Assembly (NCBI RefSeq): GCF_019468465.1
Contig: NZ_CP080519.1
Span: forward strand, 1,937,001 to 2,001,000
Reading direction: 5' to 3'
Length of the DNA: 64,000 nucleotides
DNA from: Amycolatopsis sp. DSM 110486
Lineage (GTDB): Bacteria; Actinomycetota; Actinomycetes; Mycobacteriales; Pseudonocardiaceae
Shown here piece by piece: positions 16,037 through 24,235 of this stretch (its first letter is position 1; each line of letters begins with the position of its first letter). Under the pieces are notes generated by a model. It was not told the origin of the DNA and searched no databases. It saw only the letters and a program-made list of their open reading frames with translations. A program made the position numbers and the translations under genes.

Positions 16037-17479
16037 TCACTTGTCGCCGAAGCGGATCGAGGCGACCTGCTTGTCGAAACCGATCTTGCTCAGGTCGGGC
16101 ACGCTGGCCGTGATGACCATCGACTGACCGGTGCAGTTCGGGCCCTTCCAGAGCTTCACCGGGCCACCGCTGAGCTGGATCGAGGAAATCTGCGTCGGCT
16201 GCGGGTTGGCGACACAGCCCGGGCCCGCCACACCGAAGGAACCGTTGGGCTCGGAGAAGTTGATGCCGCTGTCGAGGATCGCGCTGCCGTTGCCGAGGGT
16301 CACGCCACCGGGAGGAGTCGTGGTGCTCGAGGACGGCGGCGTCGCGGTCGAGGAAGAGGACGCGGGCGGGGCGGCCTGGCCGCTGGAGGCGGGGGCGCCA
16401 CCCTTCGGCAGGACCTTGCCACCGGTCGGCGAGATGGCGAACCAGGTGCCGCCGACGCCTTCACCGTTGATGTCGCCGGCCTTCTTGTCGCCGGAGAAGC
16501 GGTAGAGCGCCCAGCCGCCGATGGTGACCTGGCGGGTGCCGTCGGCGCGGGTCAGGATGCCGATCTTGGCGGCGGGAACACCGTTGACGAAGATGCGCGA
16601 GCCCGGCTTCACCAGCACCGGCGGCCACTTCACAGCGCAGTCACCGTTGCAGTTGGACGTCGGCGGCTTCGGGCTGTCCTTGTCGAAGCGGTAGAGCGTC
16701 ATGCCGGCACCGTCGTGGACGATCGGGTTCAGGCCACCGGCCGAACCGCGGGTCAGCTGCACCCACTTCATCGCGGCGTCGTCGGTGCGCGGGCCCTTGT
16801 AGTCGTCGCCCTGGCTCAGGTCCGCGCCGTTTTCCTTGGCGGTACCGGTCTTGTAGTCGACGCCGGTCGTCGGGTCGGTGCCTTCCTGCGAGGCCTGGGC
16901 CTTGCCGCCCTCCGGCGTGACGCCGAACCACGTGCCGCCCACGCCCTGGCCCTTGGCCTGGCCCGGCTGCGAGTCGCCGCTGAACTTGTACACCGGCCAG
17001 TTGCCGATCGTGACCTGCAGCGTGCCGTCCTGGCGCTTGACGAAGCCGACGTCGTTCTTGTCGATACCGTTGAGGAACACCTTGCCGCCCGCCTTCACCG
17101 TCACCGCCGGCCAGGTCTTGGCGCAGTCACCGTTGCAGTTGGACGTCGGCGGCTTCGGGCTGTCCTTGTCGAAGCGGTAGAGCAGGAAGCCCTTTCCGTT
17201 CAGCACCACCGGGTTCAGGCCGGACGCGGACCCGGCGTCGAGCTCCACCCACTGCTCCGCGGCGTCGGTGTCGGACGGGTCGGCGAAGTCGCCGGTGTTC
17301 TGCGGCGCGCCGTTCTCCTGGGCCGTCCCGGTCAGGAAGTTGACCGACGACGCCGTGTCGGTGCCCCCGGCACCGGCCGGAGCGGCACTCGGCGTGCCGG
17401 CGGTGGAACCGCACGCCGTCAGCGCCGCCACACCCGTCGCCACCAGGGCGGCGAGCATCGCAACTCGAGTACGCAACAT
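16037..17479 (-). CDS. Secreted lipoprotein with two PF03640-type repeats and a beta/gamma-crystallin-like tail
   Basis: 480 residues. MLRTRVAMLAALV...ALTACG gives a lipobox with Cys23. Two tandem copies of the secreted repeat of unknown function (Lipoprotein_15/COG4315) follow, each with LYRFDKDSPKPPTSNCNGDC and a later GGTWF. A 63-bp stretch is identical between them (16635-16697 and 17121-17183). A Ser/Thr/Pro linker leads to a C-terminal domain whose VKLWKGPNCTGQ and VASIRFG segments resemble a beta/gamma-crystallin motif (inference). It is downstream of, and separated by a terminator from, the anti-sigma gene, and has its own ECF-type promoter. Confidence 0.85.
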   Translation of the reverse strand: MLRTRVAMLAALVATGVAALTACGSTAGTPSAAPAGAGGTDTASSVNFLTGTAQENGAPQNTGDFADPSDTDAAEQWVELDAGSASGLNPVVLNGKGFLLYRFDKDSPKPPTSNCNGDCAKTWPAVTVKAGGKVFLNGIDKNDVGFVKRQDGTLQVTIGNWPVYKFSGDSQPGQAKGQGVGGTWFGVTPEGGKAQASQEGTDPTTGVDYKTGTAKENGADLSQGDDYKGPRTDDAAMKWVQLTRGSAGGLNPIVHDGAGMTLYRFDKDSPKPPTSNCNGDCAVKWPPVLVKPGSRIFVNGVPAAKIGILTRADGTRQVTIGGWALYRFSGDKKAGDINGEGVGGTWFAISPTGGKVLPKGGAPASSGQAAPPASSSSTATPPSSSTTTPPGGVTLGNGSAILDSGINFSEPNGSFGVAGPGCVANPQPTQISSIQLSGGPVKLWKGPNCTGQSMVITASVPDLSKIGFDKQVASIRFGDK

Positions 17480-17536
17480 TTCGGGTTTCTCCCTGTCAGA
17501 GCCGGCTGCCGGAGATGGCGAGCCTTTGATGACCGG

Positions 17537-17565
17537 TACACGGGTGTGGTCCCCGTGAGGGTTCA
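17537..17565 (-). promoter_or_regulatory. ECF (SigL-like) promoter of the repeat lipoprotein gene
   Basis: On the minus strand TGAACC (17565-17560), a 17-nt spacer, then CGTGTA (17542-17537). This matches the known mycobacterial SigL consensus TGAACC-N16-18-CGTG. It lies about 58 nt before the lipoprotein start and past the anti-sigma terminator. Confidence 0.75.
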
Positions 17566-17624
17566 CCGAAGTTTCGTGACGGCGGTCACACGCAGCCAAA
17601 ACGCGAACTCCGTGCCAGGACAGC

Positions 17625-17674
17625 AAAAAAGCGCTGCCCGTTCATCCAGTCCACACTGGACGAACGGGCAGCGC
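17625..17674 (-). terminator. Rho-independent terminator after the anti-sigma gene
   Basis: 20-bp stem (17631-17650 with 17655-17674, one mismatch), 4-nt loop, followed on the minus strand by six Ts (17630-17625). It begins 13 nt after the anti-sigma stop. Confidence 0.92.
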
Positions 17675-17686
17675 CCTTCGAAGAAC

Positions 17687-18397
17687 CTACAGCGAGGCCG
17701 ACACGAACTGGTGCCCGTCGGTGTTCTCCACGAGCACCGACGCGACGTTCGCCGGGTCGACGAGCGCCGAACCGTCGAGGTTCACGCCGTCGCTCGCGGC
17801 CTTGTCCGACACCAGCCAGTTGCCGGCGATCTCACGGCTGCCGTCCTTGCCGACCACCACGAGCCGGCACTTCTGCCCCTCCGGGATGCCGGTGACGGAC
17901 GCGTTGAGCCGCACCCAGCCGACCGCCGGCGTGACGGCGACGTTCAGCCGCGCCCCGGAGGCGGACTCGCCCGCCGCGTTGCGGGTTCCTGGTGCCACAG
18001 TGGCCGGCGCGGACACCGTTGGCGCGGCGACGGCCGAACCTGGCCCACTGTCGCCCGACTTACCCACGAGCACGCCCGCGCCCAGCGCCGCCGCGGCGAC
18101 GACGACCGCCGCCGACGCGGCCAGGATCCGGCCCCGGCCGCGGGCACCCGCCGACTCCGACCTGATCTGCCGCAACGTGCGTTGCAGCAGCAGGTCCGCG
18201 TCGTCCGGCGGCCCGTCGAGCAGCGCCTCGGGCGGCAACGCGCCCAGGAACTCCTGCATCTCACGCAATGACTCCACCTCCTCCCGGCACTCCGCGCAGG
18301 TCGTCAGGTGCTGCTCGACGTCCTGCTGGTCGGTTGTGCCCGCCTCGCCGGCCACGTAGGCCTCGAGGTCGAACCGGTCGCTGTGCGAAGTGTTCAT
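17687..18397 (-). CDS. Zinc-finger anti-sigma factor (RslA-like)
   Basis: 236 residues. The N-terminal ZAS motif is H30-x3-C34-x2-C37 (EQHLTTCAEC); the usual ZAS domain holds the sigma factor and releases it on thiol oxidation. A single transmembrane helix (about 91-112) leads to an extracytoplasmic domain of about 120 residues containing VAVTPAVGWVRLNASVTG. The ATG overlaps the sigma-factor stop (ATGA). Architecture and promoter type point to the SigL/RslA pair of actinobacteria. A strong terminator follows. Confidence 0.88.
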   Translation of the reverse strand: MNTSHSDRFDLEAYVAGEAGTTDQQDVEQHLTTCAECREEVESLREMQEFLGALPPEALLDGPPDDADLLLQRTLRQIRSESAGARGRGRILAASAAVVVAAAALGAGVLVGKSGDSGPGSAVAAPTVSAPATVAPGTRNAAGESASGARLNVAVTPAVGWVRLNASVTGIPEGQKCRLVVVGKDGSREIAGNWLVSDKAASDGVNLDGSALVDPANVASVLVENTDGHQFVSASL

Positions 18398-18942
18398 CAG
18401 GCGGCCCCCACTCCCAGTCGCTGCGACCGGAACTGCTCACGCAAAGCGCGCAACCCGTAGTAGGAGCGCGATTTCACCGTGCCCGGTGGTATGCCCAGTT
18501 TCTCGGCGGTCTCGCCGACCGTCCGCCCGTGCAGGTACACGTGTTCCAGGACTTCGCGGTGCTCGGCGCTCAGGTCGTCCAGCGCCGCGAGCACCACCAT
18601 CGAGTCCACGACCTGGTCGGAGTGGTCGCGCGCCACCGGCACGGTGGTCGGCGACTCCGCCACCTCTGTGGGCCGCGCGGCCCGCGCCCGGATCTTGTCC
18701 GTGACCAGGTTCCGCACCACGGTCAGCAGCCAGCCCCGCACCGAGCCCTTGCCGTTGACCAGGCTGTCGGGGTGTCGCCAAGCGCGCACCAATGCCTCCT
18801 GCACGACGTCTTCCGCCGCCGCTCGATCACCGAGCAGCCTCGTGGCGTACGCCAGCATCGCCTTGCCGTGCTCCTCGAACAGCGAGCGCACGAGAGCCTC
18901 GTCGGCGACCTGCTGGCGATGACGGGTCCTCAACCCGGCCAT
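18397..18942 (-). CDS. ECF RNA polymerase sigma factor (SigL-like)
   Basis: 181 residues. Region 2 includes YATRLLGDRAAAEDVVQEAL and VRGWLLTVVRNLVTDKIR. Region 4 includes LSAEHREVLEHVYLHGRT and the helix-turn-helix ETAEKLGIPPGTVKSRSYYG. Gene order sigma, anti-sigma, secreted lipoprotein, together with matching promoters upstream of the sigma and lipoprotein genes, indicates an autoregulated envelope-stress unit. The start MAGLRTRHRQQV fits the family length. Confidence 0.92.
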   Translation of the reverse strand: MAGLRTRHRQQVADEALVRSLFEEHGKAMLAYATRLLGDRAAAEDVVQEALVRAWRHPDSLVNGKGSVRGWLLTVVRNLVTDKIRARAARPTEVAESPTTVPVARDHSDQVVDSMVVLAALDDLSAEHREVLEHVYLHGRTVGETAEKLGIPPGTVKSRSYYGLRALREQFRSQRLGVGAA

Positions 18943-18999
18943 CCGCTACCACCCTCCCGAGTCCCGCAAGGTGCGGGATCTCCTCACCTCCACGAGGGG

Positions 19000-19028
19000 C
19001 ACACGGATGGCGAGCGGGGTTCAGTTCA
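19000..19028 (-). promoter_or_regulatory. ECF (SigL-like) autoregulatory promoter of the sigma operon
   Basis: On the minus strand TGAACT (19028-19023), a 17-nt spacer, then CGTGTG (19005-19000). The layout is identical to that of the lipoprotein promoter at 17537-17565. It lies about 58 nt before the sigma-factor start. Confidence 0.72.
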
Positions 19029-19072
19029 GCGGATACCGAACCGTGACCAACGCCACTGTCCGGCCTCGGGCG

Positions 19073-20071
19073 TCAGGCAGAGCAGTGCTTGCCGGAGTTC
19101 ACGCAGTCGACGACCGTCGCCATCAGGGCGTCCGGCATCACGTCGATGAAGTCGGCGTGGTCGGAGACGGGGTTGTTCAGCTCCTCCGGGAACGAGTCGA
19201 TCGCGTACTCCGCGCCGGCCGGCACGGTGTAGGAGATCTCCAGGTGCAGGCGCGGAACGGCGAACGTGCCGGCCTGGCACGCGCCGTTCGGGGCCGGGAA
19301 GACCAGGTGCGACTTGTGGTTGGCGCTGTCGGTGGTGCGGCCGTTCCAGCAGCTCGGGAAGTCGAAGAGCCGCACGACCTGCTGGCCGGCCGGGCAGCGC
19401 GGGTACTGGCGCCCGACGTGGTCGCGGCTGCCAGAGCACGTCCACTGCACGTGGTCGGTGCCGACGCCGCCCTGGGTGTACCCGTGCGGGTTGCCGGTGT
19501 TGGCGCGCAGGAAGCGGGGCATCTGCACGACGTTGGTGACCGGGCTGCCCTGGTACTCGATCAGCACCGAGTCCGGCACGAGGATCCGCCCGAACACGGT
19601 CTGGCGCGCGTCGCCGTGGGGCAGGCGCAGCACGGGCCAGTAGTAGGTCGACTTGTCGCCGGCCTGGCAGGTGGTGCCGGCGGCGGCGAGGGAAGCGTCG
19701 GTGGAGAACGCCGTGGTGGAGTCGTTGCCGACGTAGTCGTGCAGGTGGTGCGCCCCGCCGGCGACGCCGGGGCTGATCACGACGTTGTCGGAGTTGTGGC
19801 GCCCCTCCTCGTCACGGCCGCAGCCGATGCGCCAGGTGCCGCTCGACCCGCCCGGCTGCACGGCGGGCGCCGGCGGCGCGACGGGCAGCGCCGAGACGTC
19901 GGCGAAGTAAGCGGGGGAGACGGTGTGCTCCTCCTCGTGCGCGCCGGCCGTGAGCGTGTTGTAGCCGAACACGCTCGCCGGCACGGCGATCAGCACCAGG
20001 ACGATGGTGAACACGATCCACCCGGGCGACCAGCGCCGCCGCGATTGCGAACCCACGTGGATCATTTTCAC
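19073..20071 (-). CDS. DUF1996 domain protein, membrane-anchored and secreted
   Basis: 332 residues from GTG at 20071 (ATG at 20065 is an alternative). One N-terminal membrane segment WIVFTIVLVLIAVPASVFGY leaves a large exterior domain. DUF1996 hallmarks are AGGAHHLHDYVGN, TYYWPVL near the centre, PRFLRANTGNPHG, FDFPSCWNGR, SHLVFP and LHLEISY, with conserved His and paired Cys residues. DUF1996 proteins are found in fungi and actinomycetes; biochemical role unknown. It is probably transcribed alone; the next gene upstream ends 30 nt away on the same strand. Confidence 0.88.
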   Translation of the reverse strand: MKMIHVGSQSRRRWSPGWIVFTIVLVLIAVPASVFGYNTLTAGAHEEEHTVSPAYFADVSALPVAPPAPAVQPGGSSGTWRIGCGRDEEGRHNSDNVVISPGVAGGAHHLHDYVGNDSTTAFSTDASLAAAGTTCQAGDKSTYYWPVLRLPHGDARQTVFGRILVPDSVLIEYQGSPVTNVVQMPRFLRANTGNPHGYTQGGVGTDHVQWTCSGSRDHVGRQYPRCPAGQQVVRLFDFPSCWNGRTTDSANHKSHLVFPAPNGACQAGTFAVPRLHLEISYTVPAGAEYAIDSFPEELNNPVSDHADFIDVMPDALMATVVDCVNSGKHCSA

Positions 20072-20101
20072 ACTGTCAAGATCGCGACGTGCGCGGGGCT
20101 G

Positions 20102-21697
20102 TCAGTCCGGGACCACGACCCGCATCGGCAGCACGCGCTCGCGATGGTGCTCCTCGTGCAGGTCACGTCTGCGCGCGTGCAGCAGCTGCGCGAGCGTGAC
20201 GACGCCGAGCACCTTTTCCGGGTCTTCGCGGTCCACCACCCTGGCGCGGGTGACGTGGCCGAGCGCGAGCTTGTTGGCAACCTCGCGCAGCGTCTCGTCG
20301 GGGAACGCGGTGACGCGCGCGGGCGCGGCCGGCCCCGGCGTCATCACCTCGTGCACGAAGAACGTCTCCAACGGGTCGGTCGTGTACTCGCGCGTGAGGT
20401 GCAGGCGCCGCCGCGCGATCTTCTCCGTGAGCACGGAACGCTTGAGCAGCAACACGGACAACGCGTACGCCGACACCGAGGCGACCACGAGCGGCAGCAG
20501 GTAGCTCCACGCGTGGGTGAGCTCGAGCGTGAAGACGATGCCGGTCAGCGGCGAGCGCATCACGCCACCGACCACGGCGGCCAGACCGCACGTCGCCCAG
20601 AACCCGGCTGCGACGTGCGGCAGCAGCGCCCCCTCGGCCGCACCCAGCGCGGCGCCGATCATGAACACCGGCGCCAGCACGCCGCCGGACGTGCCGGAGC
20701 CCAGTGACAGGGCCCAGATCAGCGTCTTGACCACGAGGATGCCCACGATCAGCTGCGTGGTGGCCTGGCCGGTGAGCAGCTGGTCGATCACGTCGTACCC
20801 CACGCCCAGCGCGTGCGGCTCGACCAGCCCACCCGCGCCGATGATCAGGCCACCGATCGCGGGCCACCACATCCAGTGCACGGGCACGCGCGCGAACAGG
20901 TCCTCGGCGAAGTAGACGAGCGCCGTCGCCCCGATGGCCAGCAGGCCGCCGGTGATGCCGGGGATCAGCGCCAGCCCGTCGGCCAGCGGCCCGGTGCTCT
21001 GCGGCGCCTGCACCCCGAACACCGGCCCGGTGCCGAGGAGGTAGCCCCTCAGTACGGTGCTCACCGCGACGGCCCCCGCGACCGGCACGAGGCTGCGCGG
21101 GCGCCACTCGAACAGCAGCAGCTCCACCGCCAGCAGGATCGAGGCGAGCGGCGCGTTGAACGTCGCCGCCATGCCACCCGCTGACCCGGCAACGAGCAAC
21201 GTTTTGCGCTCGTCCGCACTGAGTTTCAGCAGCTGCGCGAGGATCGATCCGACGGCGCCGCCGGTCATGATGATCGGCCCCTCGGCCCCGAACGGTCCCC
21301 CCGTCCCGATGCTCACCGCCGCCGACACGGGCTTGAGCAACGCCACCCGCGGCGCCACGCGGCTCTCGCCCGTGAGGATGGCCTCGATCGCCTCGGGCAT
21401 GCCGTGGCCACGGATTTTTTCCGAGCCGTACCGCGCCATCACGCCGATCACGAGCCCGCCGACGACCGGCGCGGCCAACACGAGCCACCACGGGTGGTGC
21501 ACCGCACCCGGCGCCACCAGGTCCGTGGCGACGCGCTGGTAGAAGACGAGATTGGTGATCAACCCGATCAGCTTCAGCAACGCGAACGCCGCCACCGCGC
21601 TCGCCGCCCCCACGAACAGCGCGAACGCCGTGATCAGCAACATCCGCGGCCGCACACTGAAGTCCCCCAGGTGCGCCGCCCGCCCCGGCGCGCTCAC
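20102..21697 (-). CDS. ClC-family chloride channel/antiporter with C-terminal CBS region
   Basis: 531 residues. Selectivity-filter motifs are GTGGPFGAEGPIIM (with the gating glutamate in GAEGP) and GSGTSGGVLAPVF, among about 10-12 helices. The last about 110 residues hold a CBS-like region (VHEVMTPGPAAPARVTAFPD and VVTLAQLL). ClC proteins move Cl- alone or in exchange for H+; the gating Glu is kept, so both are possible. The start overlaps the MarR stop by 4 nt, making a MarR-ClC operon. Confidence 0.9.
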   Translation of the reverse strand: MSAPGRAAHLGDFSVRPRMLLITAFALFVGAASAVAAFALLKLIGLITNLVFYQRVATDLVAPGAVHHPWWLVLAAPVVGGLVIGVMARYGSEKIRGHGMPEAIEAILTGESRVAPRVALLKPVSAAVSIGTGGPFGAEGPIIMTGGAVGSILAQLLKLSADERKTLLVAGSAGGMAATFNAPLASILLAVELLLFEWRPRSLVPVAGAVAVSTVLRGYLLGTGPVFGVQAPQSTGPLADGLALIPGITGGLLAIGATALVYFAEDLFARVPVHWMWWPAIGGLIIGAGGLVEPHALGVGYDVIDQLLTGQATTQLIVGILVVKTLIWALSLGSGTSGGVLAPVFMIGAALGAAEGALLPHVAAGFWATCGLAAVVGGVMRSPLTGIVFTLELTHAWSYLLPLVVASVSAYALSVLLLKRSVLTEKIARRRLHLTREYTTDPLETFFVHEVMTPGPAAPARVTAFPDETLREVANKLALGHVTRARVVDREDPEKVLGVVTLAQLLHARRRDLHEEHHRERVLPMRVVVPD

Positions 21698-22152
21698 AGC
21701 CGCCCCGGCCCGGCCGACGGCACCAGCGGCGCCTTCTCCGCTGCCGCCAGCAAGTCCTCGACGCTTGCCGCTGCTTGCTGACGTTGCTTCGGATCGAGCT
21801 GCCCCAACAACTCCCCGAGCGCCTCGTGCCTGCGCGCGAGCACGTCATCCACCACAGCCTGCCCCGCCTTCGTGACCTCAACCGTGACGACGGTGCGCCG
21901 GTGCTCGTCCTCCCCGCGCCGCACATAGCCGTGCGCCTCGAGCTTGTCCGCCAACCGCGTCACCGACGACGCGTTCACGCCCATCGCCGCCGCCAACCGC
22001 GAACACGGCACCCGCCCCACACTTGCCAACACGACCAGCAACCTCACCTGCGGAAACGTCACCCCCCGCGGCGCGGCGTGCGCACTGTCCCACGCCACCG
22101 CCACGAGCACCCGCGTCAGCCGCTCCAGGCGATCGAGATCGGAATCTTGCAT
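21694..22152 (-). CDS. MarR-family transcriptional regulator of the ClC operon
   Basis: 152 residues. The winged helix includes VPCSRLAAAMGVNASSVTRLADKL and the wing RRGEDEHRRTVVTVEVT. It is the first gene of the operon with the ClC transporter (ATGA overlap). A 15-bp inverted repeat CTTGC-N5-GCAAG lies 10 nt upstream of its start (22162-22176), the expected place for autorepression. Confidence 0.9.
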   Translation of the reverse strand: MQDSDLDRLERLTRVLVAVAWDSAHAAPRGVTFPQVRLLVVLASVGRVPCSRLAAAMGVNASSVTRLADKLEAHGYVRRGEDEHRRTVVTVEVTKAGQAVVDDVLARRHEALGELLGQLDPKQRQQAAASVEDLLAAAEKAPLVPSAGPGRL

Positions 22153-22161
22153 AGGGCAAAA

Positions 22162-22176
22162 CTTGCTATAGGCAAG
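22162..22176. promoter_or_regulatory. Inverted repeat upstream of MarR-ClC, probable operator
   Basis: CTTGC-TATAG-GCAAG, with a further AAACTTGC/GGCAAAA-like half-site overlapping on the left. It is positioned immediately 5' of the MarR start. Binding is inferred. Confidence 0.55.
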
Positions 22177-22211
22177 GTCTTGAGGTCAAGAGAGTCCGCG
22201 CGTGGCCCGTG

Positions 22212-22721
22212 TCACCCACCGGAACACACCAGGTGAACGACCTGCCCGACCCCGAAGATCTCGTGCCGCCGCCCGCTGGCCCTGAACCCCACACGCCGAT
22301 ACAACGCGAGCGCCCGCTCATTGGCGACACCGGTCCACAACTGCAGCCGGCTCTGTCCCCTACCCGCAGCGCACGCTTTCAGCACACCCAGCAACGCCGC
22401 GCCCACTCCCGCACCCCAGCGCTCCGGCCGCACGAACACCATCGAGACGTGACACAGCCCCGGCTCCACCGGCCCCCGCCCGTCTTCCGCCCGCCCCGCC
22501 TCGGCCAACACCATCCCGACGACGCACCCGCCCTCCACCGCCACGAGCACCAGCGCTTCAGGATCCGCCAACTTCTCCCGCACCCGCTCCACCCGCTCCG
22601 TCCCAGGCACCTTGCCGCGCGCAACATTGGCCGCACGCCAACACTCCCGCGCCTCTTCAAGCTCAGCGACAGTCACTGCGACCCGAACTTCGACCATGGC
22701 CTCATCGACTCCACGTCCCAT
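22212..22721 (-). CDS. GNAT-family N-acetyltransferase
   Basis: 169 residues from the ATG at 22721, preferred because GGGAGG lies 7 nt upstream; the ATG at 22697 is an alternative. The acetyl-CoA-binding motif appears as CHVSMVFVRPERWGAGVGAAL, followed by ANERALALYRRVGFRASG. Substrate unknown. Its mRNA leader is extremely G-rich (see 22828-22860). It diverges from the reverse transcriptase gene across about 400 bp. Confidence 0.85.
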   Translation of the reverse strand: MGRGVDEAMVEVRVAVTVAELEEARECWRAANVARGKVPGTERVERVREKLADPEALVLVAVEGGCVVGMVLAEAGRAEDGRGPVEPGLCHVSMVFVRPERWGAGVGAALLGVLKACAAGRGQSRLQLWTGVANERALALYRRVGFRASGRRHEIFGVGQVVHLVCSGG

Positions 22722-22827
22722 CAGCACCTCCCACCGCAACCCGACCACACCCCACCGCTGCCCATCACACAACGCCGGCCGGCGCCGCCCTTGCCACCCC
22801 TCAACCCCCACCCGGCAACACAACTCA

Positions 22828-22860
22828 CCCCCCACCCACCCCTCCCCGCACCCTTCCCCC
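22828..22860 (-). other. G-quadruplex-prone tract in the GNAT leader
   Basis: Read on the minus strand, this stretch has runs of 5, 4, 4, 4, 3 and 6 guanines separated by 1-3 nt, well beyond a minimal four-run G4 motif. The whole 22735-22880 stretch is strongly purine/pyrimidine-biased between strands. Folding is inferred. Confidence 0.5.
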
Positions 22861-22941
22861 GGCCGGCCCCCGATGTCTTTCCAAAACGCGGTCTGACAAT
22901 CAAAAATCGGGGTGCCCACCACCCACCAATCGGGCGCAATG

Positions 22942-23111
22942 GTGTGCGCAGCACGCCGAGCCGCCACCCGCTTCCCCCAAAGCCCCTAAACTCGACCACC
23001 GGCGACGCGGGAGGTGAGCCCGGTGGAGAACCACCCCTTCCGGGGCAACCCCGGAACGCACCACATCACCCGATCACAGCGCCCCACGCGAGGGCGGCAC
23101 GCTGCGCGTAC
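22942..23111 (+). ncRNA. Candidate structured RNA upstream of the reverse transcriptase (retron msr-msd-like)
   Basis: 22942-22952 can pair with 23101-23111 (11 bp, two G-U pairs). After a 2x2 internal loop, 22955-22958 pairs with 23095-23098. This long end stem encloses about 136 nt with two more hairpins: CCACCGG/CCGGTGG (22996-23002 with 23020-23026) and the perfect TTCCGGGG-CAA-CCCCGGAA (23038-23056). A closing a1/a2 stem just upstream of the RT is the layout of retron ncRNA, but the pairing was found by eye in GC-rich DNA and no branching guanosine was identified with confidence. Confidence 0.35.
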
Positions 23112-23123
23112 AAGACCGCGCGG

Positions 23124-24233
23124 ATGAACGGAGAAAGAGTCACCCCCGCGTCGCCGACCAACCCAGCCAACCCAGCCGAGCACACAAAGCCGTTCGGCCC
23201 CCAAGAACCATCCCTCCTAGACCCCCTCCCCCCGATCTGGCGCTGGCAAGTCCCCCACTGGCCCACCTTCGAATCCTGCGCCGCAGCCCTGGACCTCACC
23301 CCAGGCGAACTCTCCTGGTTCTCCGACCCCCGCCACTGGAACGACCGCGCCAACCACACTCTCCGCCACTACCACCACCGCTGGATCCCCACCTCCACCG
23401 GCGGCCTCCGCCTCATCGAACGCCCCAAACCGCGCCTGGCGGAACTCCAACGGCGCATCCGCCGGCACGTCCTCACCGCCCTGCCGGTCCACGACGCCGC
23501 CCACGGCTTCCACCCCGGCCGCTCCATCCTCACGTGCGCGCAACCCCACGCGGGCCAGGACAAAGTCATCCGCATGGACCTCGAGCACTTCTTCCCCACC
23601 GTCTCCGCCCGCCGGATCCGCTCACTGCTCGAACTGGCCGGCTACCCACCCGCCGTCGCCCAGGCCCTGGCCGGAATCCTCACCACGACCACGCCACCGG
23701 TCGTCCTCAAAAACGCACCCAGAAAAGTCCGCGACCAACTCAAAAAACCGCACCTTCCGCAAGGTGCACCCTCATCCCCAGCCGTCGCGAACGCCGTCAC
23801 CAACCGCCTCGACCGAAGGCTCTCGGGCCTGGCACAAAAACTCGGCGCGAACTACACCCGCTACGCCGACGACCTCGCCTTCTCCGGCGAAGCCACCCTC
23901 CCCCTCCACCGCCTGTTCCCCGGCGTCCGCCGAATCGTCGAAGACGAAGGCTTCCGCCTGCGCGACGACAAAACCTCCGTCGCAGCCAAGCACCAGCGCC
24001 AGCGCGTGGCCGGCCTCGTCGTCAACACCAAACCCGCGGCCCAGCGCACCTACTACGACGACCTCCGCGCCACTCTCCACAACTGCGCGACAACCGGCCC
24101 CCAGGCGCAGAACCACGCCGGCCACCCCGATTTCCAGGCCCACCTGCGAGGCCGCATCGCCTGGATCTCCGCGACGAGCGCGCCCCGAGGTGTCAAGCTG
24201 AAAGAGCTCTTCGACCGAATCGATTGGAGCTGA
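23124..24233 (+). CDS. Retron-like reverse transcriptase
   Basis: 369 residues. RT motifs in order: the X-region-like CAQPH (residues 138-142; retrons have NAxxH), catalytic RMDLEHFFPTV (150-160), LPQGAPSSPAVAN (211-223), YTRYADDLAFSG with YADD at 247-250, and VAGLVVN (295-301) in place of the retron VTG region. All three catalytic Asps are present. The start at 23124 is inferred; the ribosome site is weak and the first about 30 residues are Pro-rich. There is no maturase or integrase domain, so it is not a group II intron protein. A cupin gene starts 2 nt after the stop. Retron RTs make branched multicopy ssDNA for phage defence; that role here is inference. Confidence 0.85.
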   Translation: MNGERVTPASPTNPANPAEHTKPFGPQEPSLLDPLPPIWRWQVPHWPTFESCAAALDLTPGELSWFSDPRHWNDRANHTLRHYHHRWIPTSTGGLRLIERPKPRLAELQRRIRRHVLTALPVHDAAHGFHPGRSILTCAQPHAGQDKVIRMDLEHFFPTVSARRIRSLLELAGYPPAVAQALAGILTTTTPPVVLKNAPRKVRDQLKKPHLPQGAPSSPAVANAVTNRLDRRLSGLAQKLGANYTRYADDLAFSGEATLPLHRLFPGVRRIVEDEGFRLRDDKTSVAAKHQRQRVAGLVVNTKPAAQRTYYDDLRATLHNCATTGPQAQNHAGHPDFQAHLRGRIAWISATSAPRGVKLKELFDRIDWS

Positions 24234-24235
24234 CC

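Noticed and set aside
23124..24233. Group II intron maturase
   Set aside because: The protein ends soon after the RT domain with no maturase (X/thumb) or endonuclease domain, and no domain V/VI-like RNA was seen downstream.
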